NCBI GenBank assembly: GCA_046329535.1
Contig: JAXLUN010000005.1
Location: 124,001 to 188,000 of the forward strand
Direction of reading: 5' to 3'
Source of the DNA: Bog-950 sp046329535
GTDB lineage: Bacteria; Bacteroidota; Bacteroidia; Chitinophagales; LD1
DNA length: 64,000 bases
The position numbers and the translations under genes were made by a program. The notes below the pieces were generated by a model. It made no database searches. It worked only from the letters and a program-made list of their open reading frames with translations, and had not been told where the DNA came from. Below, in pieces: positions 52,108 to 60,555 of this stretch (positions are counted from its first letter, which is position 1; each line of letters opens with the position of its first letter).

Positions 52108-54672
52108 ATGAAGTTTAACTACTACTTTTTAATTGTCTTGTGTTTGCTTTCATTAAATGGCTTTTCGCAAAATGCTAAGTTGATAGGTAAGGTAACAGAA
52201 GAAAATGGTGAAGGGCTGATGAGCGCCAATGTGGTCATAGATGCCTCTAAAGGTTGGGCCGCAGTGACCGATCTGGATGGCAATTATGAAATTAATCTGC
52301 CTGCCGGCACCTACGATGTGTTGTTGAAATATATAGGTAAAGAAGAGCAGAAAATAAAAGTAACACTAACCGCTGATGAGAAGAAAACGCTGAATGTGGT
52401 GATGAAAGAAAAGCAGCAGATGATTGATGTAGTGGTGGTAACGGGTAGTAAATATGAAAAGAAGATGAGTGAGGAAACTGTATCCATGGATGTGGTAAAA
52501 GGAACCTCCCTTCAAAGCCAGAACATAACCAGCCTAGATGGAGGGATGAGTCGGGTTCCCGGTGTGACAATTGCTGACGGGCAGGCAAACATTCGGGGAG
52601 GTTCAGGCTGGAGTTATGGGGCAGGTAGCCGGGTGTTAGTATTAGTAGATGACCTTCCCTTGTTATCGGCCGATGCTGCTGATGCCAAGTGGAGCATCGT
52701 TCCGATGGAAAACGTAGAGCAAGTTGAGGTTATTAAAGGAGCTGCATCAGCACTTTACGGAACCGGAGCTTTGAACGGAATTATTAATGTTAGGACTGCA
52801 TATCCGGTAAATGAGCCTTACACCAAAGCTACAGTATATACCGGCATTTATGGCCCTCCATCTAAAACACCTAAAATGGCTTGGTGGGGAAGTAATAGTC
52901 CTATTTCGGGAGGTGTTAACTTTGCTCATCGTCAAAAATTTGGACAGAATGATTTAGTGTTGGGCATGGCGTACGATGCTAACTCCGGTTATCTTGACTC
53001 AAGTGACAGCCATGCAGTGCGTGGAAACGTTAAATACCGTTACCGTTTCAAGAATATTCCTGGTCTGAACATGGGGATTAATTTAAGTGCTTATTACAGT
53101 TGGGGTAAAACCTTCTTTTTCTGGAATGGAATCAGAACGGTAGGTGGTGTAAATGTTGACTCTCTCGCCTACAAACCCTACGGAGGAACTATTACTCAGT
53201 ATAAATCATACCGTTTCACGGTTGATCCGTTCATTGATTATTTCGACAAAAAAGGAAATCACTTTAAATTCAACGGACGTTTCTTTAATGCAACCAACAC
53301 TAATAATACAGGTCAGGGCTCAGTGCCTAACCGTTACTATGGTGAGCTGCAATATCACCGCAAGTTTGAGTTCAAGAAATTCGATTTCAACTTTGTAGCG
53401 GGAACTGTGGCCGCTTATGATGATGTGAATCCTCCAAAGGGTGCAACCGGCAGCTTGTTCGGCAAAAACAATAGCTTCAACTATTCGGTATACGCGCAAA
53501 CGGATTTCAAATTTTTCAAGAAACTGAGCATCACGTTAGGCGCTCGTTGGGAATACTTTAAAATGACTCACTACGTTGAAGACTCAACCAAAGTTTACAG
53601 CGGAACAGACAGTTCTTATAGCCACTATCAGCGTAAGGAGAGTGTTCAGAATTCTCTTAAAGACCTGCCTTATCCGCTTTTCCGTATTGGTGTTAACTAT
53701 CAGGCTGCTGAAGCGACTTTTATCCGCGCTTCATTCGGTCAGGGATTCCGTTACCCAACTATTGCTGAAAGATATATCAGTACCAACGTAGGTCCTCTTT
53801 ACATTGCGGCTAACCCTGTTCTTAAACCGGAAAAAGGCTATAGTGCTGAAGTGGGGATTAAACAAGGATTTAAAATTTCTAAAGATTGGACTGGTTATGC
53901 CGATGCCTCCTTCTTCTGGAATCAGTATGATAATATGATGGAGTTTACCTTCGGTCGTTTCGGTAATTTTGGAAGCCCTACCGGTGGCTTAGGTTTTGCT
54001 TCGCAAAATGTGGGCAAAACCCGGATATTAGGTACGGAGATAATTTTTGCCGGTCAGGGTAAAATAGGTCCGGTAGGTTTACAATTTGTTGCCGGGTATA
54101 ACTTTATCGATCCTCGTTCTCTAAACTGGAACGATTCTTTAAGTCTTTACAATTATCAAGGGATCAAGCTCACCAACATTTCAGGAGCCTATAACCAAGC
54201 CAATTTACCAGATAGCGGATACACAGCCATCAGCTATGGTATGACCTCTTCAACTAAAGACAATTTACTTAAGTATCGTAATCGCCATACTTTAAAATTA
54301 GACCTTACGCTTACCTGGAAAGGCATTGAGTGGAACACCAACCTGCAATACAGTAGCTATATGGAGAATATTGACTATGCCTTCACCAGTCCGATTTTTA
54401 AAATTATTGGTGGAACAGCCTTTGGTGGTTTAGAGCAATACCGCAATGAAAAGGCCGCCATCAAAGTGGGTCATGGTAAAGGAGATATTGTATGGAATAT
54501 GCATTGGGCATATAACTTTAAACAAGGAGTACGTGTTGCTTTCTTAGTTAAGAATTTATTGAACTGGGAATACACTCCACGCCCGGCTTATATGGAAGCA
54601 CCTAGAAACTATCAAATTCAGTTAAGCTATACTTTTGGTGGTGTCGGAAAAAAGAAATCCTCAGAAGATTAA
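52108..54672 (+). CDS. TonB-dependent receptor with carboxypeptidase-like domain
   Basis: 854 residues. Signal peptide MKFNYYFLIVLCLLSLNGFSQ, CarboxypepD_reg domain (LIGKVTEENGEGLMSANVVID ... NLPAGTYDVLLKYIG), a plug domain (VVVTGSKYEKKMSEETVSMDVV, MSRVPGVTIADGQANIRGG, VEVIKGAASALYGTGALNGIIN) and a 22-strand-type barrel ending IQLSYTFGG before a short charged tail. The receptor-family TonB box is within VVVVTGSK. Substrate unknown; siderophore, haem or vitamin uptake are all possible and no neighbour decides. Own promoter and terminator. Confidence 0.95.
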   Translation: MKFNYYFLIVLCLLSLNGFSQNAKLIGKVTEENGEGLMSANVVIDASKGWAAVTDLDGNYEINLPAGTYDVLLKYIGKEEQKIKVTLTADEKKTLNVVMKEKQQMIDVVVVTGSKYEKKMSEETVSMDVVKGTSLQSQNITSLDGGMSRVPGVTIADGQANIRGGSGWSYGAGSRVLVLVDDLPLLSADAADAKWSIVPMENVEQVEVIKGAASALYGTGALNGIINVRTAYPVNEPYTKATVYTGIYGPPSKTPKMAWWGSNSPISGGVNFAHRQKFGQNDLVLGMAYDANSGYLDSSDSHAVRGNVKYRYRFKNIPGLNMGINLSAYYSWGKTFFFWNGIRTVGGVNVDSLAYKPYGGTITQYKSYRFTVDPFIDYFDKKGNHFKFNGRFFNATNTNNTGQGSVPNRYYGELQYHRKFEFKKFDFNFVAGTVAAYDDVNPPKGATGSLFGKNNSFNYSVYAQTDFKFFKKLSITLGARWEYFKMTHYVEDSTKVYSGTDSSYSHYQRKESVQNSLKDLPYPLFRIGVNYQAAEATFIRASFGQGFRYPTIAERYISTNVGPLYIAANPVLKPEKGYSAEVGIKQGFKISKDWTGYADASFFWNQYDNMMEFTFGRFGNFGSPTGGLGFASQNVGKTRILGTEIIFAGQGKIGPVGLQFVAGYNFIDPRSLNWNDSLSLYNYQGIKLTNISGAYNQANLPDSGYTAISYGMTSSTKDNLLKYRNRHTLKLDLTLTWKGIEWNTNLQYSSYMENIDYAFTSPIFKIIGGTAFGGLEQYRNEKAAIKVGHGKGDIVWNMHWAYNFKQGVRVAFLVKNLLNWEYTPRPAYMEAPRNYQIQLSYTFGGVGKKKSSED

Positions 54673-54693
54673 ACAAACCATAATAGATAGAAA

Positions 54694-54719
54694 GGCCCCG
54701 AAAATTCCGGGGCTTTTTT
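54694..54719 (+). terminator. Terminator of the TonB receptor gene
   Basis: Stem GCCCCG (54695-54700) with CGGGGC (54708-54713), loop of 7, followed by TTTTTT; 20 bases after the stop. Confidence 0.88.
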
Positions 54720-54798
54720 ATTGACTTTTGCATAGTGATATGTCCTGGTGAATGGTGAGTATAAAAAATAGTCCCTTTTTGCGTTCTTCGCTTACAAC

Positions 54799-55569
54799 AT
54801 GAATCTGAATTTCAAAACTTTCGGGCAAGGCTTTCCGGTTGTTATACTACACGGTTTGCTTGGCTCTTTAGATAACTGGCAATCCATTGCCAAAAAACTG
54901 GGAGAAAACTTTCAGGTTTATATTCTGGATCAACGTAATCATGGCAAATCTCCCCACTCGGAGGAATTCAACTATGCGATACTGAGCCATGATTTATTTG
55001 ATTTTTTTTACCAGCAAGGTATTACTCAGGCTCATTTGATTGGTCATTCAATGGGAGGTAAGGTGGCGATGAAATTTGCACTGGAGAATCCTGACAAAGT
55101 AAATAAGCTGATAGTTGTTGATATCACACCTGCTGCATATCCCGATGGACATACTCATATATTTAAGGCATTACTGCAGGCTCAGGTTGCTACGGTCGGT
55201 TCGAGAGAGGAAGTAGAGTCATTCTTAAAGAGAAATCTGGAAGAGGATGAAACAACCATTCAGTTTTTGATGAAGGGGCTAACTCGACCGGAGAATGGTG
55301 CGGATGGATTTATCTGGAAGTTTAACTTGTCTTCTTTATATCATAATTATGACAGCATTTCCGGCTCAGTTTATTGTGATAAGCCCTTTATGGGTTCTAC
55401 ACTTTTTATAAGAGGAGCCCGGTCAAATTACATTAACAGTAGCAATTACTCCGACATACATCATTTGTTCCCCAATCATGAGCTAAGTGAAATAAAAAAT
55501 GCAGGACATTGGGTGCATGCCGAAAAACCGACAGAGTTTCTTGACGAGGTGATAAAGTTTTTGACCTAG
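54799..55569 (+). CDS. Alpha/beta hydrolase (YbfF-like esterase)
   Basis: 256-residue cytoplasmic alpha/beta hydrolase. Oxyanion region VVILHGLLGSLDNW (about 14-27), DQRNHGKSPHS, nucleophile elbow LIGHSMGGKVAM (Ser about 94) and final His in NAGHWVHAEKP (about 236-246). The pattern is closest to the YbfF/abhydrolase-11 esterases, which act on acyl thioesters or short esters. The start at 54799 is the only one keeping the N-terminal strand. It is separated from the aldolase gene by 43 bases that hold the aldolase promoter. Confidence 0.88.
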   Translation: MNLNFKTFGQGFPVVILHGLLGSLDNWQSIAKKLGENFQVYILDQRNHGKSPHSEEFNYAILSHDLFDFFYQQGITQAHLIGHSMGGKVAMKFALENPDKVNKLIVVDITPAAYPDGHTHIFKALLQAQVATVGSREEVESFLKRNLEEDETTIQFLMKGLTRPENGADGFIWKFNLSSLYHNYDSISGSVYCDKPFMGSTLFIRGARSNYINSSNYSDIHHLFPNHELSEIKNAGHWVHAEKPTEFLDEVIKFLT

Positions 55570-55586
55570 TGATTGCTCCATTTTTT

Positions 55587-55594
55587 TACTTTTG
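55587..55594 (+). promoter_or_regulatory. -7 box of fbaB
   Basis: TACTTTTG, exact TAnnTTTG, 18 bases before the ATG at 55613. Confidence 0.6.
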
Positions 55595-55612
55595 GCCACT
55601 TAAATTTTAAAC

Positions 55613-56674
55613 ATGAAAAGAGAAGACATTGAAAAGCTGCTTGGTGAAGAAAAATCCAACTACCTGTTGAATCACGTTTCTAAAACCATATCCAAAGACC
55701 AGCTTCATTTACCTGGTAAAAAATTTGTAGACACCATATGGAGAGATTCAAACCGTAACATTCAAACATTACGCAGCCTTCAGTTGATTGCTGACAGCGG
55801 CCGTTTGGGAGGAACAGGGTATGTTTCTATTCTTCCGGTAGACCAAGGTATAGAGCACAGTGCCGGAGCTTCTTTTGCTCCAAATGTTCCAATGTTCGAC
55901 CCCGAAAATATCATCAAACTGGCTATTGAGGGAGGTTGCAATGCGGTGGCTACTACCTATGGTGTGCTGGGTAGTGTGGCCAGAAAATATGCTCATAAGA
56001 TTCCTTTTGTTGTTAAGATTAACCACAATGAGTTTCTGAGTTATCCGAACTCTTACGACCAGATTATGTTTGGGACTATTAAGGATGCCTGGAATATGGG
56101 GGCCGCAGCAGTTGGTGCCACCATATATTTTGGTAGTGAAGAATCTAAACGTCAGATTGTGGAAGTGGCCAAGGCATTTGAATATGCGCATGAGCTGGGT
56201 ATGGCCACAATTTTATGGTGCTATACCCGAAATTCGGCTTTTAAGAAAGATGGTGTAGATTATCATGTATCGGCTGATTTAACCGGACAGGCAAACCACT
56301 TGGGAGTAACAATTCAGGCGGATATTATCAAGCAAAAATTACCTGAAAACAATGGTGGGTACAATGCCTTGAACTTTGGTAAAACACATAAGAAAGTTTA
56401 CAGCGAATTGACTACAGATCATCCTATTGATTTAACCCGCTATCAGGTAGCCAACTGTTACATGGGTCGGGTAGGTTTGATTAATTCGGGTGGAGCTTCT
56501 TCCGGTGCTACGGATCTTGCTGAAGCAGTTGCAACTGCAATAATTAACAAGCGAGCTGGAGGAACCGGTTTAATTAGCGGAAGAAAAGCTTTCCAAAGAC
56601 CTCTAAAAGAAGGTGTCGCTTTACTGAATGCTATTCAGGATGTGTATTTGTCAAAAGACGTAACTATAGCGTAA
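55613..56674 (+). CDS. fbaB: Class I fructose-bisphosphate aldolase
   Basis: Schiff-base aldolase of glycolysis/gluconeogenesis, archaeal/DhnA (FbaB) type, 353 residues. Characteristic blocks are SILPVDQGIEHSAGASFAPN (about 72-91), GCNAVATTYGVLG, PFVVKINHNEF, MGAAAVGATIYFGS, LGMATILWCYTRN, TGQANHLGVTIQADIIKQKLP and NSGGASSGATDLAEAVATA. The Asp and Lys of the TIM-barrel active site fall within these blocks. No regulatory sequence other than its own -7 box. It is next to accD but with its own promoter. Confidence 0.93.
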   Translation: MKREDIEKLLGEEKSNYLLNHVSKTISKDQLHLPGKKFVDTIWRDSNRNIQTLRSLQLIADSGRLGGTGYVSILPVDQGIEHSAGASFAPNVPMFDPENIIKLAIEGGCNAVATTYGVLGSVARKYAHKIPFVVKINHNEFLSYPNSYDQIMFGTIKDAWNMGAAAVGATIYFGSEESKRQIVEVAKAFEYAHELGMATILWCYTRNSAFKKDGVDYHVSADLTGQANHLGVTIQADIIKQKLPENNGGYNALNFGKTHKKVYSELTTDHPIDLTRYQVANCYMGRVGLINSGGASSGATDLAEAVATAIINKRAGGTGLISGRKAFQRPLKEGVALLNAIQDVYLSKDVTIA

Positions 56675-56685
56675 GTTTTTTCTTA

Positions 56686-56693
56686 TAAGTTTG
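56686..56693 (+). promoter_or_regulatory. -7 box of accD
   Basis: TAAGTTTG, exact TAnnTTTG, only 4 bases before the ATG at 56698. RNA would start at or just before that ATG, so accD is either leaderless or begins at GTG 56710. Confidence 0.6.
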
Positions 56694-56697
56694 TTAC

Positions 56698-57555
56698 ATG
56701 GAGACAAAAGTGCCATGGTGGAAACGATTTAGTAAGGGGGTTCATACTTCGACAGAACAGAAGAAGGAAACTCCAGAGGGCGTGTGGCATAAATGTTCTA
56801 ACTGCAAGGCTACTCTGCTTACGGATAAGTTGCATGAAAATCTGAGTGTTTGTCCAGAGTGCAATTACCACGAAAAGATTGATGCTGAAGATTACTTCCA
56901 TATTCTTTTTGGAGGTTCCCCTTATGTTGAAATGTATTCCGATCTCATTCCTCGGGACTTTTTGCAGTTTGTCGATTTGAAGCCCTACCAGGATCGTATT
57001 GAAGATACTATTGACTCAACCGGTTTGCGAGAGGCGATGCGTGTAGCTGTTGGGGATGTGAATGGTCATGTAATTCTAGTTGCTGCCATGGATTTTCGTT
57101 TTATAGGAGGTTCATTAGGCTCGGTGATGGGAGAGAAGATTGCAAGGAGCATTGATTTTTGTCTGGAGAAGCGAATGCCTCTATTGATTATCTCTAAAAC
57201 AGGAGGTGCCCGGATGCAGGAAAGTGCGTTTTCGCTCATGCAAATGGCCAAAACAGCTACTAAACTTAATCAGCTGGCTGAAGCAAAAATTCCGTATATC
57301 AGTTTGCTCACTAATCCAACCACTGGCGGAGTAACAGCCTCTTTTGCCATGCTGGGTGATTTTAACATTGCAGAGCCTGGCGCACTTATTGGTTTTGCAG
57401 GTCCTCGCATTATTGAAGAAACTATCAAACGAAAGTTGCCGGAAGGTTTTCAAACTTCAGAGTTTCAATTAGAAAACGGCTTTCTCGATTTTATTGTCAA
57501 TCGGAAAAATTTGAGAGAGAAGTTAAGTTCATTATTGCAACTTTTAGCTAATTAG
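56698..57555 (+). CDS. accD: Acetyl-CoA carboxylase carboxyltransferase subunit beta
   Basis: 285 residues. Moves the carboxyl group from biotin to acetyl-CoA to give malonyl-CoA, with AccA. Four-Cys zinc ribbon CSNCKATLLTDKLHENLSV with CPEC (about 34-56), then the crotonase-like core (DAMDFRFIGGSLGSVMGEKIA-type region near 125-145, SKTGGARMQESAFSLMQMAK, LTNPTTGGVTASFAMLGD, IGFAGPRIIEETIK). The start is open: ATG 56698 would be nearly leaderless, while GTG 56710 (MPWWKRFSKG) has GGAG 6 bases ahead and lines up better with other AccD N-termini. Confidence 0.95.
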   Translation: METKVPWWKRFSKGVHTSTEQKKETPEGVWHKCSNCKATLLTDKLHENLSVCPECNYHEKIDAEDYFHILFGGSPYVEMYSDLIPRDFLQFVDLKPYQDRIEDTIDSTGLREAMRVAVGDVNGHVILVAAMDFRFIGGSLGSVMGEKIARSIDFCLEKRMPLLIISKTGGARMQESAFSLMQMAKTATKLNQLAEAKIPYISLLTNPTTGGVTASFAMLGDFNIAEPGALIGFAGPRIIEETIKRKLPEGFQTSEFQLENGFLDFIVNRKNLREKLSSLLQLLAN

Positions 57556-57582
57556 GTTGTCTTTATTTCCCAAACACACCAC

Positions 57583-58383
57583 ATGCAGATACTTAGTAAC
57601 AAGGCCAATCGACTATACATTGGGCTATCCGCATTTTTTTTGACCAATGCGTTGGTGGCCGAATTTATGGGGGTTAAAATATTCTCCCTCGAAGCTACTC
57701 TGGGTATAGAGAATTTTGTGTTTCATGTTTTTGGAGAAAAGATAGAAGGCTTTAGTTTAACCTGCGGTATAATTCTCTGGCCTTTTGTATTTGTTATGAC
57801 CGATATTATCAACGAGTACTTTGGTCATAAGGGAGTTCGGTTTTTATCAATCATGGGTGCCTGCATGATTGGTTATGCTTTTTTAATGCTAACGCTTGCT
57901 ATGCAGACTGAGCCGGCTGTATGGTGGGTTAACACTTCCCCTTTTGGCAGAGGTCTGAACTATGAAAATGCTTACGATTCAGTATTTGGTCAAGGTACAG
58001 ATATCATTATTGGTTCTATTCTAGCATTTTTGTTAGGGCAGTTTGTGGATGTATCTGTGTTTCACTGGGTGAAGCGGAAAACGGGTGAAAGGTTCATTTG
58101 GCTACGCAGTACCGGTTCTACAGTTGTATCTCAGCTCATCGATACTTTTGTAGTACTTTTTTATGCTTTCTATATTACTAAAATTGGCAAGCCGGAGCAG
58201 CAATGGAGTATACCAATGGTATTGGCTGTAGGCTCGGTAGGATATTTATATAAGTTTATCATGGCTATGTTGATGACACCGGTTATATATGCCGTGCATG
58301 GTTTTATCGAAAATTATCTGGGTAAGGATCTTGCAGATTCACTTAAGCAACAAGCTATGGGAGGAGAGGTGAATGTGAAGTAG
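57583..58383 (+). CDS. Queuosine precursor transporter (YhhQ family)
   Basis: 266-residue inner-membrane protein with about six helices, of the ECF-like VUT/YhhQ family that imports queuine or preQ0/preQ1. Family motifs: NALVAEFMGVKIF (about 23-35), WPFVFVMTDIINEYFGHKGVR (about 66-86), GSILAFLLGQFVDVSVFHW and STGSTVVSQLIDTFVV (about 182-197). It is 27 bases after accD and could be read from that promoter. No queuosine synthesis genes are in the window, but the mannosyltransferase-like gene at 32.6 kb may act on the finished nucleoside. Confidence 0.92.
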   Translation: MQILSNKANRLYIGLSAFFLTNALVAEFMGVKIFSLEATLGIENFVFHVFGEKIEGFSLTCGIILWPFVFVMTDIINEYFGHKGVRFLSIMGACMIGYAFLMLTLAMQTEPAVWWVNTSPFGRGLNYENAYDSVFGQGTDIIIGSILAFLLGQFVDVSVFHWVKRKTGERFIWLRSTGSTVVSQLIDTFVVLFYAFYITKIGKPEQQWSIPMVLAVGSVGYLYKFIMAMLMTPVIYAVHGFIENYLGKDLADSLKQQAMGGEVNVK

Positions 58384-58490
58384 TCTCCGGTAAATTTGTT
58401 TATGCCTCGCTGGAGATATTCTTTTCATATTTTCTTACGGAACAGAATACGTAACATTTTTTTGAGGGTTACCGTAAACAGCGCTCATAT

Positions 58491-58988
58491 ATGATACATT
58501 GTTTTATTCTGTTCCTGAGTTTGGGTAGCAATGCGAGTGAGTATGACATAGAGCAACGGTACAACGATAGTTTGCTTATATACGAAACGTATCAGTCACA
58601 AATTCCAGTACTACAATCACTTCAGGAAACCCAGAGACAGGAGTGGTATACCAGAGAGTTGCGAGATGATAGCTTAACGGCATGTGCTAAAATCAGACTT
58701 CAGAAGTTTAACAAGCAACGGTATTATCCTTGTCGAAGCTTCGATCGAAAAGGGTTAGGGGTGGCTTATGCTTATCCTAAACCGGTTTTGCATGAATATC
58801 AAACTACCTCAGATTTTGCAGCCATGTCTGTGCCCAAAAACACGTTTGCGATAACTGACAGACAAACAAGATTTATTACTGACCAGCAAACTAATACGAA
58901 AACTCCTTACATACAGCGTATGATTTATGAGAATGGTCGTTTAACGCGTATCGAAAAACTTCATCCACTCACGTTAGAGAAATTATAG
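58491..58988 (+). CDS. Small secreted protein of unknown function
   Basis: 165 residues; I do not recognise it. N-terminal hydrophobic stretch MIHCFILFLSLGSNAS is a short signal peptide. The mature part is hydrophilic, with many Gln, Arg and Tyr residues (YETYQSQIPVLQSLQETQRQEW, TRFITDQQTNTKTPYIQRM) and two Cys (about 65 and 81), which could form a disulfide. A preceding untranslated stretch of 107 bases follows the transporter gene; no clear -7 box is seen. It ends 8 bases from the convergent ABC gene. Confidence 0.6.
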   Translation: MIHCFILFLSLGSNASEYDIEQRYNDSLLIYETYQSQIPVLQSLQETQRQEWYTRELRDDSLTACAKIRLQKFNKQRYYPCRSFDRKGLGVAYAYPKPVLHEYQTTSDFAAMSVPKNTFAITDRQTRFITDQQTNTKTPYIQRMIYENGRLTRIEKLHPLTLEKL

Positions 58989-58996
58989 ACGAATAG

Positions 58997-59647
58997 CTAC
59001 TTTTTGTAGTCGGTTATTTTCAGAACTGTATTGCAAAAATTGTATTCTGCAGGTATGTTAGAGGAGATTACTACAATCTTGCCAACGGTTGTCTCGTTTA
59101 TCAATTTCAGATAGAGGGCTATCCATGTTTCATCCAGATTGGCTGTGGGTTCATCCAACAGAAGGATATCTGCCTGGGTATAAAAGGCCAATGCCAGCTT
59201 TACTCTTTGTTTCATACCCGAAGAGTAGTTTCTAATCTCCTTATGAACATTAATCTGTAGTAGACTAATGAGTTCATCGGAAGAAATTGTAAGGTTTCTA
59301 AAACTGGTATGAAACTGCAGCAGTTCACTGAGTGTTAACTCTTCAGGCAGGTCCATATATGGCGCGCAAAAAGAAATTTTGGAAAAAACATTTTCAGCAA
59401 CTGAATTTCCTTCCGTGTTTGTGTATATCACTTCACCTTTGTTAGGGGTAATAATACCTGCTATCATTTTAAGTAAAGTGGATTTTCCGCTCCCATTGGG
59501 GCCAACAATAGCATATTGATTGCCGCTGGTAAAAGTCGCATCAATTTTTTTGTAAATCCACTCACTTCCAAATTTTTTGGAAACCGATTTCAATTGAATC
59601 GTAATGCCCGGATGGATAACAGGAGAGAGGATGCTCATAACAAACAA
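58997..59647 (-). CDS. ABC transporter ATP-binding protein (single domain)
   Basis: 216-residue ATPase. Walker A GPNGSGKSTLLKMI (about 49-62), Q-loop near SFCAPYMDLPEEL, signature YSSGMKQRVKLAL (about 139-151), Walker B DILLLDEPTANLDE (about 157-170); the H-loop position appears as VVISSN, lacking an obvious His. No permease gene is adjacent. It lies 22 bases after lpxA and is last in the lpxD/lpxC-fabZ/lpxA block, an arrangement I recall from other Bacteroidetes. It may serve lipid or LPS export, but its partner is unknown. A second start at 59638 is possible. Confidence 0.87.
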   Translation of the reverse strand: MFVMSILSPVIHPGITIQLKSVSKKFGSEWIYKKIDATFTSGNQYAIVGPNGSGKSTLLKMIAGIITPNKGEVIYTNTEGNSVAENVFSKISFCAPYMDLPEELTLSELLQFHTSFRNLTISSDELISLLQINVHKEIRNYSSGMKQRVKLALAFYTQADILLLDEPTANLDETWIALYLKLINETTVGKIVVISSNIPAEYNFCNTVLKITDYKK

Positions 59648-59669
59648 AGATTAGAGGCTATCTATAATT

Positions 59670-60461
59670 TTACTCTTCACTGGTACTCTTAAAACCTTTC
59701 ATAATACCCCGAACGCTCTCTCGAATGAAGTTTACTATTTCGTCTTTTTCGGCACTACTGGCTATATCAGCGTCAATATATTTCAAGGCGGTGCTGGTGT
59801 TGTATCCGCGGATATAAAGAATGCGGTATACATCCAGAATCTGATTAATCTGGTCGGTGGAGTATCCTCTTCTACGTAGACCGATAGAGTTTACACCGGC
59901 ATAAGTTGTAGGGTGCCGGGCAGCACGTACAAATGGAGGAATATCTTTATTAACTAAACAGCCTCCGCTTACAATAACGTGCCGACCAATTTTTACAAAC
60001 TGCTGAAAGTTAGTAGAACCTCCAAGGATTGTATAGTCGCCTACTTCAACATGCCCCGCCAGGTTAGCGTTATTGGCCAACACACAATTGTTGCCTATAA
60101 TACAGTCATGAGCAATGTGGACATAAGCCATCAGAAGTGTATTGTTCCCTATAACTGTTTTCATGGAAGCTTCTGTACCTTTGTTTACGGTTACATATTC
60201 ACGTATGATAACGTTGTCGCCAATTTCAACTAATGATTTCTCTCCTTTATATTTCAAATCCTGGGGCACGGCCGATATAACTGACCCCGGAAATATCTTA
60301 CAATTCTTACCAATGCGAGCTCCTTCCATAATGGTTACATGTGGTCCTATCCAGGTACCTTCACCAATAGTTACATCTTTTGAAATGGTCACAAATGGCT
60401 CTACCACCACATTGTCGGCAACTTCGGCCTGAGGATGTATGTATGAAAACGGTTGGTTCAT
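59670..60461 (-). CDS. lpxA: Acyl-ACP--UDP-N-acetylglucosamine O-acyltransferase
   Basis: First step of lipid A synthesis: transfers a 3-hydroxyacyl chain from ACP to UDP-GlcNAc. 263 residues, a left-handed beta-helix of hexapeptide repeats (VVEPFVTISKDVTIGEGTWIGP ...), catalytic His in LMAYVHIAHDCIIGNN (about 124), then NNANLAGHVEVGDYTILGG and C-terminal helical part starting NSIGLRRRGYSTDQINQ. Length and order are standard. It lies downstream of lpxC-fabZ with a 94-base gap and is followed by the ABC ATPase gene. Confidence 0.96.
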   Translation of the reverse strand: MNQPFSYIHPQAEVADNVVVEPFVTISKDVTIGEGTWIGPHVTIMEGARIGKNCKIFPGSVISAVPQDLKYKGEKSLVEIGDNVIIREYVTVNKGTEASMKTVIGNNTLLMAYVHIAHDCIIGNNCVLANNANLAGHVEVGDYTILGGSTNFQQFVKIGRHVIVSGGCLVNKDIPPFVRAARHPTTYAGVNSIGLRRRGYSTDQINQILDVYRILYIRGYNTSTALKYIDADIASSAEKDEIVNFIRESVRGIMKGFKSTSEE

Positions 60462-60555
60462 ATGGAATCAGCAGATTAGATGATTGGCAAATGTGCGAAT
60501 TGAATTTCTTTATGGGTTTATTAAGGGCTAATCAGCACATCCTCTCATTAGCAGA

